Source: Kitagawia praeruptora (lineage: Eukaryota > Streptophyta > Magnoliopsida > Apiales > Apiaceae). From it: DNA of 64,000 nt. The stretch is taken from contig CM075348.1 of assembly GCA_037693485.1 (NCBI GenBank), forward strand, positions 129,343,609 through 129,407,608. Direction: 5' to 3'. Shown one piece after another: positions 1 to 13,449 of the stretch. Numbering within the stretch: the stretch's first letter is position 1; each line of letters begins with the position of its first letter. Under the pieces are notes generated by a model. That model saw nothing but the letters and a program-made list of their open reading frames with translations, was not told the origin of the DNA and made no database searches. The position numbers were made by a program, and so were the translations under genes.

Positions 1-731
1 GTTGAATGTGGTTGCATTCAGTTGCTGATTTCAAGTTCCATTTTTCAGTTGTCATTTTCGACCTCTTTTTTGAACTCTAATATATATATAAATCAGAAAT
101 TTAGTTGCATTTAGTTGAATGTGGTTGCATTAAGTTGAATATTTCCCCTGCGGGGCCATCCAACCCAAAATAGCACCCATCTTGAAAAAAAAAAAAAAAA
201 AAAAAAAAAAGAGAGTACAACATGCGCTGAAAGCACCTGGACAGGAGGAGAGAGAAAGTGAGGGAGGAGGGGACCTAGTATTTTTGCAATTTTGAAACTT
301 AGGTTGGTAATATTGCAAATAGCAATTCTTAAAGATAGTAAATTTGCAAAAATTTACTTTTTCCTATTTATTTATGAAAAAAGCCCTAAAATTTAAAGCT
401 ATTTTGCATGTATCTCAGGAAAAGTTACTTGAGATACATCTCAGGGTCCTTTTTCTCAATAATAAATCAGGGTCCTTTTTCTCAATAATAAATTGAATTT
501 AATAATTTATATATTTTCCATCGTTTTCTAATGATTTTACTTATTTTCCGGATGCTTGAAAAAAGAATTAATAAATACTGGTCTGAAGTCTCTCTTTTAT
601 TTAGCACAAAAAAACTCTCTCTTTCTTCTTCCCTCTTCTCCCCTGAAAAACTCATCAGCAAACACGATATCTATAAACACAGTTTGTAATTTTGACACAA
701 TATTAGTTTATAAATTTAAGAATTTTGAATC
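1..731. other. upstream region of the XPB gene, no coding seen
   Basis: AT-rich upstream sequence. It holds a short repeated motif resembling GTTGAATGTGGTTGCATT at the left edge and near 113-135, a poly-A run at about 184-210, and a 28-bp tandem duplication near 441-496 (core AGGGTCCTTTTTCTC). The XPB 5' leader must lie in the last few hundred bases, but I see no clear TATA box, as is common for housekeeping genes. No ORF here resembles a known protein. Confidence 0.6.
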
Positions 732-3700
732 ATGGGCCACGGTAATAATATACACAAAACTCGTAAATTTATATTTGATAATCATGTTATAGGATTGTGA
801 TGATAGATTAATTGATTTAATATAAATTTCAGGTGAAAAAGGTCGACCCAGCAAAAGGCACAAGGCTAAGGTGCTTTAAATTCTAAATAATTTGTTGGGT
901 TCTTGTTTTGATTTGTATTGAATGTATTTTGTATGCTGTATAGGAGGATCATAGGGCAGAAGAAGAAGAGGCGGCGTACTATACAGAAGATTTTGAAGAT
1001 ATTAATCAAGATGGTATCTGTTCATTTGTGTGTGTTGTTCTAAACTGTTCTGTATTGTGTTTTTTGTTAGCTTAATGATCTTGGTTTAATTAAAAATCGA
1101 ACCCTTTTGGACTTGGTTGGTTTTTGTAGAAGTGTGTTTGTGTTGGACTGAATTGTTGGTTTGGATGTATTATTTGTTTAATTGATATGGGAAATGAAAA
1201 CCCTTTAACTGATTTGTTTGTGTTGTTCTAAGTTGTTGATTTGGATGTACATGTGTTTTGTTAGCATATGGGCCTTAGTTGAGTTGGGAATCGAAAACCC
1301 TTTATTTGATTGCTGATTGAGTTGCTATTTTTGGGGGATAATTGTGTGAGTTGCATTTTCAATTCCATCATGTTGTGAATATAGTGTTGATGAGTGAAAA
1401 ACCCTTTATTTGATTGCTGATTGAGTTGCTATTTTTGGGGGATAATTGTGTGAGTTGCATTTTCAATTCCATCATGTTGTGAATATAGTGTTGATGAGTG
1501 AAACTTTGTTAAATTGAAATAGGGGAAAATAAAAGAGATTTCACTAAGTTGGAACTCAAGCCAGATCATGCGAATAGACCTTTATGGGCTTGCGCTGATG
1601 GGCGCATCTTTCTTGAGACTTTCTCTCCCCTCTACAAACAAGCCTATGATTTTCTTATTGCAATTGCCGAACCTGTGTGCAGGTAAGTTTGTTTTAACAT
1701 GCAAGCAGGTAGTGGGTGTGCTATCTTATGTTTTGAGTTTTGAACTGTATCTTTCAATTAATTTTTTGTGTGTAGGCCCGAGTCTATGCACGAGTATAAT
1801 TTGACTCCACACTCGTTGTATGCGGCTGTGTCAGTGGGTCTTGAAACCGAAACTGTTATATCTGTTTTGAATAAATTGTCGAAAACAAAGCTTCCCAAGG
1901 AGATGATTGACTTCATACATGCTTCAACTGCCAATTATGGCAAAGTGAAACTAGTTCTTAAGAAGAATCGATATTTTGTTGAATCACCATTTCCCGAGGC
2001 AAGAAATATTGACCTTTCATAGCTCTAGTTTTTTTGACGTACTGAAACCTTGATCAATAAAAAGCTTAATATGATTGTTTCTGTGTAGGTACTGAAGAAG
2101 TTGCTGAAGGATGAAGTTATATCTCGTTCAAGGATATCTTCTGAGGTTTGTTCTGTAAATTAATACCCATAACAGCAACAAGTACTAGCTTAATACTCAA
2201 TATTACGTCAATGAATTTTTAGATGTAAATTTATTTAACCCAGCTAGTAGAATGTCTAGAATTTCACAAGTTGAGCTTAGTTTTGCCTGCCACACTTTTT
2301 CCCGTAATTGTGGGGGATGCAGGGAAATGATGGTTTCACAATTAGCAAGTCATTGGGTGAAATTGAAGGAAGACATGAGGAGTTACTTAATGAAGCACAA
2401 TTAGCTGCTGCAGCTGAAGAGAAAGAAGCTCACTCATTTGAAGTTGATCCTGCTCAGGTAACTCGATGTATCCTTTGTAATTGAAAATTTATTTCTTGTC
2501 GGACAGTTGCATTTTTAAGTACATTTTTTACAAATAGGTACAGCGGGACTGGGATCGGGATCCCCTTTTTTGGCGCTTGGTTGTTTATCATTTTCTGAAT
2601 GCTGGATAGCTCAATGACTTGTATTTTTCTTAATTACAGGTTGAAAATGTCAAGCAACGTTGCTTGCCAAATGCTTTGAACTATCCGATGCTCGAGGAAT
2701 ATGACTTCAGAAATGACACCGTGAGTTGATTCTCAATTCATTTAATCGTTGGCTGAATTTATATTTAATACTTTTTATTGTTTCTAATAGTAATGTTAGA
2801 CAAAACTTTTCTTTACAATGTTGAAAGATTAGTTGATGAATATACTCAGGAATGCAATTGCTTGTGTAAATGATAACGTGTCCTGTGTTAACGTAGGCTT
2901 CCATATTTGTGTTTCTTTTTGCCATTAGCAGGTTAATTGTTGCTACTTTATATATTGTTTATTTTCTAAAATAAAACAGGTCAATCCTGATCTTGACATG
3001 GAATTGAAGCCTCAGGCACAGCCACGACCCTATCAAGAAAAGAGTCTTAGTAAGATGTTTGGGAATGGTGAGCCTAATTGTGCCTCATTCATCTAATTTT
3101 GCACAGAAGTTACAACTAATTTACTTCAATTGATGAACTACTGGTACTCACTCGCTCATGTCCTTTCCTTGACAAAAAATACTGCAGGCAGAGCTAGATC
3201 TGGTATTATTGTGTTACCATGCGGTGCAGGGAAGTCTTTAGTTGGTGTATCTGCAGCTTCCCGCATAAAAAAGAGCTGCCTTTGTTTAGCAACCAATGCT
3301 GTTTCAGTGGACCAATGGGCATTTCAGTTCAAGTTATGGTCGACCATTCGAGACGATCAAATCTGCCGGTTCACATCTGATAGCAAAGAGAGATTTCGTG
3401 GTAATGCTGGTGTTGTGGTTACTACATATAACATGGTAGCATTTGGCGGGAAGCGATCTGAAGAATCTGAAAAGATTATTGAGGAAATAAGAAATAGGGA
3501 ATGGGGTTTGCTTCTCATGGACGAGGTGATAACATGAATTTGTGGCATTTGATATTCTTAACTTGTAGATTAATTTAGGGATACGTTTTATGTATGTTCC
3601 AAAAATTATGCATAGAGTTTTATCTGGTACATGTCCGCGTAAGTCGTGCTAGTACATTTTATCAAAATATGATTATTGTACCTTCCGATAATTATGCACG

Positions 3701-6700
3701 ATTTTTCATTTGGTTTTCAGGTCCACGTGGTTCCTGCTCACATGTTTCGAAAGGTCATCAGCATTACCAAATCTCACTGCAAACTTGGGTTAACTGGTAT
3801 GCCTGTGCTTAAATTGATCTTTATACATCTGAAGCAATTAGTCCTGTTACAATCTAAGACTGAAACTTTGTGAATTCAAGCTACACTTGTGCGTGAGGAT
3901 GAAAGAATTACGGACTTGAACTTTTTGATTGGACCCAAGTTGTACGAAGCAAATTGGCTGGATTTGGTAAAAGGCGGATTTATTGCAAACGTTCAGTGTG
4001 CTGAAGTGTGGTGTCCAATGACTAAGGAGTTCTTTGCTGAATATTTGAGAAAAGAAAATTCTAAAAAAAAGCAGGTCTGTTGGTTTTATAGATGTCTGTT
4101 TGCCAAATTTTGATGCTAGTTAGTTGAATCGGAAACTATATAGCAGACGTACGGAAAAGAAAGTGTTAATGAGTAACCAACCAATACGGTGTCCAGAATA
4201 TATATATTTCAGGACTAAGTGATTATCTGTAGAAGTGATTTGCATATAATAATAAAGAATCAATTGTTACGCACATCCCTAAATAAGAAATTCAAATAAT
4301 AATAGCGATGATGTAATGAGTGAAGAATATTAAATTCTTCATGGCTTAACCCTTCATGTTTTTGCAAAATAGTATCTTTTTCTTATTTTTATCTCTGTAC
4401 TTTTATGCTTCTGCTTAGCAATGGTAATAAAGCAATCTCTTTTTCCAACAAAAAAAATTGCACAAATAGATGATTAGAAATTGAAGTCAACTTATTCAAT
4501 ACTTCTAGATTTACAAGTCATTTCATAGTAGTTGGAATCTTTGGCACTCTAAACAGTTGTGGAAACAAATTTCAAAAAGTCAGTGAATAAACTTATATTG
4601 TAATACTGTAATTCTATAGGATTTCCTTCTTCATAACTAGTTATTCCTTGATTCGTTCTCAGGCACTATATGTGATGAACCCTAATAAGTTCAGGGCTTG
4701 TGAGTTTCTTATTCGATTTCATGAGGAGCAACGCCGTGATAAGATAATTGTATTTGCCGACAACCTTTTTGCTCTCATAGAATATGCAAAGAAGCTAAAG
4801 AAACCTATGATATACGGTGCCACAAGGTTTTTGAGATGTCTAACTCTTCATGATATACTCTTCTTAATGATATATGACATTACTGAACAACGATCACTTT
4901 GTACAATGCAGCCATGTTGAGAGGACTAAAATTCTTGAAGCTTTCAAAACAAGTCGTGACGTGAACACAGTTTTCCTTTCGAAGGTATGTAGTTGAGTAA
5001 GACAGCTGTAAGGGTTGTAAAGGTTGCATGTAGTTGCATAAAATTTTAGATTAAGTAGCTCAAGCCATTTAATTCCGTGAATGTTTATTACTGTATATTG
5101 TTTTCATTTTAGTTGAGGTTTTTGAAGTGCTTCCACAAGGCGATTCAATTTCTTTTCTCAAGTGTCTAGTTCTTTTGGTTTTGTTTGTAAGGTGTTTTAG
5201 ACTTATAGTGGTGAAACTTGTGGAGTTGTTCAGAGAAAATCTAGGGACCTTGTTTACCCATAATTCTTAGGATCTTATAAATGATGGCTGATGGTTGTTT
5301 TGGGGTATAGGCATACCTTTTGATTTCAAGGCACACTGATGTTACTTGGATTATCCACCACCTTTTTGATTGTCATTACAGTGATGATCTAACTTTTGTT
5401 ACTTATGTTGTCTAGGTCGGTGATAACTCTATTGATATTCCTGAGGCAAATGTGATCATTCAGATTTCGTCACATGCTGGTTCAAGGCGTCAAGAAGCCC
5501 AACGACTTGGTCGTATTCTCAGGGCGAAGGTATTAGCATAGTTCCTTGTTTTTTTCAACTATCCCTTAATTTTGATACGTGACAGTTGACACTTAACGTA
5601 ATAGGTAATTCTATGATGTTGGTAACAGATACAGGCATGTTAGTAGTTGTAACATGCACTAAAAATTTGCTCCAGATTTTTCTGTTTAAAGTGTATATAC
5701 GTGTTCTAGCACCTGGATGTAAATATTATTGCCTGAAATTTTGAACGAACAAAGTAATTGACAAGGTTCATCTTAACTAAAACAATAGATTTCATTCTTC
5801 TATCTAAAGATGAGTTTACATCTCGCATAGAGTGTTGACAAGGTTCATCTTAACTAAAACAATAGATTTCATTCTTCTATCTAAAGATGAGTTTACATCT
5901 CGCATAGAGTGTTGCCCGCCGTATTAGTTTTAAACTTATTTACTTGTCCCTTTTCCTCTGTTGGGTTGATAGGGCCGGCTTCAAGATCGAATGGCAGGTG
6001 GTAAAGAGGAGTACAATGCCTTCTTTTACTCTCTAGTATCAACTGATACACAGGTACTCCGTAATTTCCTTCGCATGTTAGGTTCCAATGCTTCAAGATT
6101 TGAAATGTCACATGGTATGTAATCTGATATGTAATTTTTTTGGAAGAGGTGTATGCTAAATTACATAACTGTTAAATGCAGGAAATGTACTACTCAACAA
6201 AAAGGCAGCAATTTCTGATCGATCAAGGGTACAGTTTTAAGGTACAACAAGTCTTATTTATTTGTGCAGCATACTTGTCAATATTTTCCATCTACATTCT
6301 GCTGGCACAAAAGCCACGTTCCATAATGTGTTAGTTTAGCATTATTACTTTGTGCTAATATGTGGGGTATATAACCATAATACCCTCATTTGTAGGTAAT
6401 TACGGGATTGCCTCCACCCGATGCAGGACCAGAGCTGAGCTACTATAGTCTTGATGACCAAAATAAACTTCTTACAAAGGTATTTTTTTACATATACTAT
6501 GCGTTGTACTTCTCTGTCATGTGATCTTTATGCATGTATATCCTTCTTTGGACCAAATATAATTATATATTTTAAAGCAGATATCGCTAATCACTCATGA
6601 TACTCTAGTGACCTCGTCATTTTATTTTGTCATAGCATCATTACTAAAGGCACACGTAGGATTTTGGCTGTCTGCATTTTACCTCACATCTTATGTGGCC

Positions 6701-8822
6701 TTTTCTGGCCTTTTGAGACACTGATCAGAATTGCCTTCCAAGTAGCTTAACTTGCATAGCCTTCATGTATTGACTATGGTCTATGGAAATTAGGTGAGTG
6801 TTCGAGCTCATGCCTTCCCATGGTTGTACTGAGTCAATGATCTCTTTCTTTTGATTAGGTACTAACGGCAGGTGATGATCAAGTTGGTTTGGAGATATTA
6901 GACGAGGATACAGATGATGTAGCCCTTCAAAAAGCCCGTCGTTCCATGGGGTCTATGAGTTACATGTCAGGAGCAAATGGAAAGATTTACATGGAGTACA
7001 AGTATGATTCTTACCTCGACCCTCTGAGCACTTCCTCAAAAATTTATATTAGTTTTGTGGCGTACTTAGGATGGATCCAAATGCGGCCATAGATTTAAAA
7101 TAAAATTATAAAAATATAAAAGAATATAAATACTGGAGAATAAATGTCATTTAATTTTTTATAGTAGATTAACCTTGATTTATAGTACAGTAATGATTAG
7201 TAACACATTATATATATATATAGCTTGTTTCATCTATAAAATGCAAAAAGAATATTGTCACATTAGTCTAAACAAATTTCCAGTTATTGCTTTATTCAGC
7301 ATGAGCTCGATTGTCCTAAAACTTGAGTTTTATTATATGTATGTTTTTGTGGTGGCGAAATACCAAGTACTAAATACTGGAAGTTTGGGCTGAAGAAGTG
7401 GGGGTCACTGGACCACCTTTCTACTACATGCATCAGCCTCCGGAAGTCTACTTGTTCGCTTTCATTAATAGAAAAAGCTCTCAACCGCTAGAATTTTTTA
7501 TTGACAACTAAGGAAAAACAACCGTAGTGATTGAACAATAATTTATTTACTTGATGAACACAACACTTTACTGCTTGGCTCCTTCTGAAAAATCCTTAGT
7601 ATCGTCTGTCACAATCTTTCCAGGATTAAAACTGAAGCGGAGCACATGATCAAGGATTTAAATGTTAATGATTGTAAATGAATTTGTTTAGATAAACTAG
7701 TTGTTATTAATTCAGGGTCGATTGTTAGTAGATAGTTCTCTCCTGGCCTTTGCTGTGGAGCAAGGGTTAACCCCTGTATATTCTTTTTTAGTCTATATAT
7801 ATAAATGCAGTTTAGCAAAAAAAAAAAAAAGTCTATTATAATCAGATAATTATTCCCTTTACTGAATTTAGTAGTAAATAAGTATTAGGTACACTAATTT
7901 TTACTTTGTCATCAAGCATCATATGATATATATTTATGCAGTTTTTTTTTTTTGCTAAAAATATTTATGCAGTTTTAATCTTCACTATTTGAAAAAGTTG
8001 AATAATATGATTTGATGAATAGTTCATGATAAATCTGGCATGTATATTGTGTATCTAGATAGTCCTTTGTGGAGATAGGTTTTGATCCTCTGTGAACCCT
8101 TTTCCCACCACTACTTAAGAATCACTGGAATGCCATCAATTTATACCCATCTCCCTGTTAGGAGCGAAATTGTATCCCCATTAAATAAATATTTGGGGGA
8201 TGGAAGTTCTTTCTATTGACGTGGTGTTAGTACGAACCAGGCTTCAAGGTCAAAGGAGCACAATTAAAGTTTTTTGAAGTCAAGTAGATAACAATGTTAA
8301 CCTTGGAAACATTGTAGCAGAACAATGAGAAATGAGTGGCCTCCAGGATTCGAACCATCAACATTTTGCAGAATTTCTTTCATAAAAACCATCTCTGCTA
8401 CTCAAATATATGTTAAAATGTACAACGTCTGATACTTATCATAAAATTCAGGGGGCGGGTGATTCCTAGCTGGCTAGCCTGCTTTTTCCACCACTGCACA
8501 TACAAATTTATGTTTACTTAGTGTGATGCTCTGAATGATAAAAGATGAGTTTGAGTGTTGGACTGTGATTCCTTGTGAATTTAATTTCCTGCCGAACTTG
8601 TTTTGGAAATAAACTTCGATATTTTCTTTCATACAGAAGAACAAAGCGCTTTCTTAGAAGTTCTAGTTTCTACTTTAATTGATTGCCTTGTGAGTGATAT
8701 TCTTATAACTTGTCTTTCTTCAATTGTCCATACACAGCATGGGACGAAACAAAGGCCACATGAGAAGCAAGCCCAAGGATCCAACTAAGAGACATCAACT
8801 TTTCAAGAAACGCTTTGGTTAA
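732..8822 (+). CDS. XPB1: XPB/ERCC3-type TFIIH DNA helicase, 20 exons
   Basis: Superfamily 2 3'-5' DNA helicase/translocase subunit of TFIIH, which opens promoters and damaged DNA in nucleotide excision repair (nuclear). Exons read from protein homology and splice sites: 732-741, 833-870, 944-1013, 1523-1682, 1776-1998, 2089-2145, 2323-2457, 2640-2720, 2980-3067, 3188-3525, 3721-3796, 3881-4074, 4663-4826, 4912-4984, 5416-5529, 5973-6053, 6182-6241, 6396-6479, 6859-7001, 8738-8822. These sum to 2274 nt, in frame, giving 757 aa, the usual plant XPB length. Visible motifs: Walker A PCGAGKS (K about 303), DEVH box (399-402), TAT motif (425-427), motif VI QRLGRILR (598-605) and a basic C-terminus. 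The start uses a 10-nt first exon (MGHG) that joins to a plant-like N-terminus; it is the least certain exon. Intron 5 has a GC donor. The last intron is 1.7 kb. No frame break is seen, so the gene looks functional. Confidence 0.95.
1294..1501. repeat. 104-bp tandem duplication in XPB intron 3
   Basis: Two almost identical copies, period 104 bp (for example the same ACCCTTTATTTG at about 1297 and 1401). It lies wholly within the intron between exons 3 and 4 and leaves coding untouched. The near identity implies a recent duplication. Confidence 0.9.
1999..2088 (+). other. GC-AG intron in the XPB gene
   Basis: Exon 5 ends CCCGAG and the intron begins GCAAGA; the acceptor is TGTGTAG before GTACTG. 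The reading frame (SPFPE then VLKKLL) matches plant XPB only if this non-GT donor is used. The donor context GAG|GCAAG is the strong form typical of GC-AG introns. Confidence 0.85.
5760..5913. repeat. 77-bp tandem duplication in XPB intron 15
   Basis: Two identical-looking 77-bp copies (the second begins at 5837) in the intron between exons 15 and 16. No effect on the splice sites at 5529/5973 is apparent. Confidence 0.9.
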
Positions 8823-10169
8823 GCATTGCAAGCAAAAGAGTGTAGTGCATGCAGAAAGATATTCCTTTGTTTTGAACGGATACAGTGAACGTGTACGTTA
8901 ACACGACAGACACTGACAGAGTACTCTGCGCTTTGTAATTATGTATATTATGTTTTGTTAAGAATTATCCGGTGTTTAGTTGGAACGCGAGTGGACTGAA
9001 GCTGGATTACCAAGTGTTGTGCTTTTATGAATCTTAGGTCTATACAGAATTCCAGTTCACCATTTGCTCTGGCTCCCATTCCTTTTACATAGACATCGGT
9101 TTGTACTAAATCGTTCAAGCAAGCTTCTGCATGCATCTAGTAATCTAAGCAAGGTGGGTGTAGTAAGATTCAAGTAACTAGATTAATGCAGAAGTTTTTA
9201 CATTTCAGGTATGTCAATTAACTATGACGTCCTTACGGTCGTTATGCTTGAGCGGTTACGAATATTTATGTTCTCGGTAAGAAAGGGATGAAGTTGTGTG
9301 CTATAATTAAATAGTTTTTCGGACTAGTTTTTTAGTGCGACAGTGTAGTAATATCATATTTTGGTTCCATGGAGTGGTTTTGTAGCGTTATAGTTTAGTT
9401 TGGATTGTGTATCTCTTGTAATTTAGGGTTCCACTAAAGCAATTACATTTTAGTTATCATTTTATTCAATGTTATTGAAGACAATTATAAAATATGATTA
9501 GCATAGAAAGAGTTGTTTTTTTAGTGGCATATACCTAATGTTAGGTCTAAAGGGGTAAAAATGAGTAGTAACATTCAAATGTTATACAAAAATCTATAGT
9601 TATTTTGTAAACTCTTCTACTAGTAGGTATTCCTGTGTTACTATATTTTAATTTTTGTTTATTGTGATTAGAAATCGAAGACCCGTCTCCACGTTGAAGT
9701 ATATAAGAGCAACTTCAACAGGTAAATTTCTAAAGGCAGGGACATTTTTCTTGACTACAATTTTAACCAATTTATAATTGAGATGCAACCATGATGGATG
9801 ATTCTATTATGGTCCAAATACTAACAAATTTTTTTAAAAAATCATTAATTTATATGATGGGTCTTGCACAAGCGGTGGAGCATGTGTAATTTTTAGGGAT
9901 GTCAAGAAATCAGGGGTAGAGATGGGTGAAATTTTAGTAGATAAATTAATCCAATGGAGCATGTGTAATTCATATGGATATTAGAGATTGGGGTAAAAAT
10001 CGTGAGATTTTAGTAGGTAAATTGATCCCAGTCACAAATGCTCAAAGTAAAAACATTATGTTATTAAAAGAGTTTGGAGGAAACGAAGATGAATGAAAAG
10101 TTTAGAATTGAAAAAGGGAAGAAAAATGCAGTGGAACCAGATTGTGTTAATAAAGAGAGTTTCTTCATC
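8823..10169. other. XPB 3' flank, no gene seen
   Basis: The 3' UTR and intergenic DNA follow the XPB stop. Around 9700-10045 there is a weak inverted similarity (GAGCAACTTCAACAGG against a reversed copy near the right end) that may be a decayed MITE. I see no coding sequence. Confidence 0.5.
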
Positions 10170-11074
10170 TTCTCATCAATAAGGCTGAGGCTTTGGGTCT
10201 TATACTCTTATTAGGGGTATTAGGTTGGGCTCTGGTCCTTCATTAACTCACCTGCAGTTCGCTGACGATTCGATTATTTTCTTAGATATTTCAGAACATT
10301 CATGTAAAGGCATTACAGTAATTCTCAAGTTGTTTGAGATCATGTCAGGATTGTAAGTTAATTTTAAAAAGAGTTCCTTATACACACTGGAAGCAAAGAT
10401 GCAGATCAAGCCGGTAACTGGGCTTGTGTTATCGGTTGTGAAGTTGGTTCTTGGCCTCTGGCCTATTTGGGACTTAACATTGGTTATTCTCCAGGAAGTT
10501 TTGGTTTCCTGTCATTTCGAAAGTTAAAACCAAACTTGCCAAATGGAAGGGTAGAGTCCTTAATAAGCAAGGTCCTTCGATTCTTATTAATTCAACCCTC
10601 AATAATCTTCCTGTATATTGGATGGGTTTTTACAAGGCTCCCAACGCAGTTCTGAGAGAGATTGATTTGATTAGAAGGAAGTTTTTCTGGGGTTGATCAA
10701 AGAAGGTTCTAATGAAAGTAGGAAATTTCACTCAATCAAATGGGAAATAATATGCAAGTCTAAAGATAAAGGTGGTCTGGGATTAGATGACTTGCATATC
10801 AAGAATATTTCTCTTCTAGCAAAGTGGTCGTGGAAATTTTATAAATATAAAAGTTATTTATGGCACAAAGTGGCTACAGGCAAATATGGTAGTCTATCCG
10901 ACCTCAGTGCAAATTTAGCCATTTCTCCAATAAAGGCCAGTATTGTGGGGATTAGAAATGAGGAATTCTCCGATTTTTTTTTATAAGGGAAATTTTAATG
11001 GAATCTTATAAGTGGAGAGTCAATTGATTTTTGGCATGACAACTGGCACAACTCTGGTATTTTAAGTTCAAGGT
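10170..11074 (+). pseudogene. LINE reverse transcriptase fragment
   Basis: Reading across frames gives the RT catalytic FADD followed by the typical plant LINE thumb and linker sequence (YLGLNIG, SKVKTKLAKWKGR, LINSTLNNLPVYWM, GGLGLDDLHIKN, LLAKWSW). Frameshifts occur near 10470 and 10690. The fragment stops at the TSD of the Mutator-like element. Confidence 0.85.
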
Positions 11075-11083
11075 ATAGCAGAT

Positions 11084-12329
11084 GGGTCACGGTCCACAGC
11101 AAACATTTGCTGTGGACTGTTACACAGCAAATGACTTTACAGCCGTTGGACCGTACCGCAGAAACTTTCCGCGGTACGGGACCCTTTTGTTTTATCCAGA
11201 TCCGTTCTCAGCCCTTCCTCCTCACTTATACACCACAGAAAAATCCAATAGCCGACTGCTCTCTCTCTCTCCCCTCTAATCTCCAAATCTGTAGTTGCTT
11301 GTCTCTTCAATTTGAGGTAATATTTCTCTCTACAATTTTTGTTGTTTATTATGGCGGATAAATTATTTGCTCGTATGTTTGGTTCGAAAAAAAAAGAAGA
11401 TAATGAAAAAAATAAAAAAAAAATTGAAGATTCATTACATCTTGATGATTTAAGTATGAATGATGCTTTAGATGCAAGTAGTGATGAGCCTAGCACCCCC
11501 AAATTCGTTTATAATGATGAGTTCATTAATGTTGATGAATTTAGTGTTGAAGAAGAAGATGATTTAGATGGTGAAAATAGAAATGAAAATGAGGATAATG
11601 TAGAGTGTGAAAATGTGTTTGAAAATGTGGATGGAAATGACATTCCATATATGCATCAAGTGTTTCATACTTTGGAAGAAGCAGAAAATTGTTTTAGGAC
11701 ATATGCCTCTAATCAGTGAAATAATACACCCTAAATTCGATTTTTACCACTAATGAAATAATTTTAACATTTTAAATGAACTATACTTCAACAAAAAATC
11801 CCTTCAAAGGGTAACCAACAATCCACAAATTCCACAAATTCGAATCCACAAATTCCAAAGGATAACCAGCAATTTTACACATACATTCCAATCCAAAACT
11901 TCCACAAAATCCAAAAAATCCACAAATTCACCTCCAAACTATAATTAATACATACATATGCTGTGTATACACACATTACAGTACAAAAAGAGAGTAAGAA
12001 GGCAACACATACCTAAAACGATGAAGAACAGCCGTTGGATCGAACTTGCTCCTCAATTTCACTTGTCAATCCCTAATTTCTTCCCCTTCTATGTTTTCTG
12101 TGAACTGCTACTGCAAGGCGAATAAAACAAAAGGGTCCCGTACCGCGGAAAGTTTCTGCGGTACGTGGGCGGGGGCATTTTTGTAATTTCATCGTACCGC
12201 GGAAAGTTTCTGCGGTACGGTGTCGATTTTTTTTAAATCCCAGCCGTTGGATCAACGATTGATCCAACGGCTGTAAAGTCATTTGCTGTGTAACAGTCCA
12301 CAGCAAATGTTTGCTGTGGACCGTGACCC
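11084..12329. mobile_element. Mutator-like element with 9-bp TSD
   Basis: Long terminal inverted repeats begin GGGTCACGGTCCACAGC on the left and end as the exact reverse complement on the right; more than 60 bp match perfectly. The element is flanked by the 9-bp direct repeat ATAGCAGAT (11075-11083 and 12330-12338), the Mutator hallmark. Each terminus holds a short perfect palindrome centred on CAAACATTTG. A second inverted block (TACCGCAGAAACTTTCCGCGG) follows, duplicated on the right side. At 1246 bp it lacks a full transposase and is non-autonomous. It interrupts the LINE. Confidence 0.9.
11351..11719 (+). pseudogene. FAR1/MULE-transposase-like N-terminal fragment
   Basis: A 122-codon reading frame inside the Mutator-like element, counted from the ATG of MADKLF. 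It is very acidic (runs of D, E and N), and its end (FHTLEEAENCFRTYA) resembles the start of FAR1/MULE transposase DNA-binding domains. It stops abruptly before any zinc-ligand residues, so it looks like a transposase stub kept in a deletion derivative. No evidence of function. Confidence 0.5.
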
Positions 12330-12436
12330 ATAGCAGATTGTTTCATTTATGCTTGGTTAAAAACGTTTTTGACAAAGAAATGATTGATACTTGGCCTGGC
12401 ATAACCCCATTCTTGTTGTCTTTCTGGAGAAGATCT

Positions 12437-12898
12437 TGTTACGGCATATATCTCCCAAATTTCCAATATTATTAATTATTAATTCAGATTAATAATTAAA
12501 ACTTAATCGCTAAGTTTTATCCTCTCCCTGAAACGAGGAAATAATCAATCTCAATCAATCAATAACGGAAAATATCTCCAAACGATATTCTTCAAATCAG
12601 GAAGATATCACAACGATAAGATTAAATCAGATAAAATCAGCAATTACTCAGATTAACGAAGTTTATCCCTAAAGTCTTTAAGGGATACACACAAATCAAT
12701 TTCACAGAACTGCGTTGGCTTGATCCTTATAAATATAAGGTACGCAGACATCTTGAAAAAGGATCCGATACACGAGACAAATCGAGACACCTCTCAATTC
12801 CAGCCTCAAACATCCAAAATCCAAAATCCCCCTATTTTCATTGTTTCGTTATTCCAGCAACCTCCGAAATCTGTTATCATCAAATTCCTCCGTTAACA
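12437..12898 (+). repeat. 5' LTR of the non-coding element
   Basis: 462 bp, TG...CA ends. It is followed by TTTGCCGCTAGAAGGAGG, a plausible degenerate primer-binding site. It contains TATAAATATAAGG near 12729. It has about 16 bp more than the other copy near its end region and lacks an insertion present near the start of the right LTR. Confidence 0.85.
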
Positions 12899-13449
12899 TT
12901 TGCCGCTAGAAGGAGGGGATTATTTATTGATTGTGGAGGATAATCAATTCACACGCATGGGGGGTTATTATGGATCTGGAGCTGCTGTAATGGAGGAGCT
13001 AAGCGGTGGAGGCGGTGGCTCTATTCCGAATTAAGATAAGTTTTCTTATGATTTTGTTCATACAAGTTAGTTATCTTATAAAATTCGTAGTAAATTCAAT
13101 ACATGTCGGATTTCGATGATTTTTAATGATTCGGAAAGCTTGTTAAATTGCCTATAACTTTCGTTCTTTGAGTTTTCTCAGATTATATCTTGATCTATTC
13201 TCGAAATCAAAAAATACAATCAGATCTCGTTTTTTCAGCATCGAGAAGCAGATCAGCAGACGTTTTATTTGATTCCCGATTCGTTATAAGTCCGTTTTTT
13301 ATGAGCCATATATCATCGGAAAGATATTTTTGTTATCTACAACTTTCGTGTTTTGTGTTTTTCCAATAAAATCGTTTAGAAGGTCAAAAAAGCCAAAAAC
13401 AGATATGGGCAGAATTTGAATTGTGAAGATTTTCAAGATTTTAGGTGTT

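Noticed and set aside
9700..10045. Possible MITE with weak inverted ends
   Set aside because: Inverted match is short and interrupted; no TSD found.
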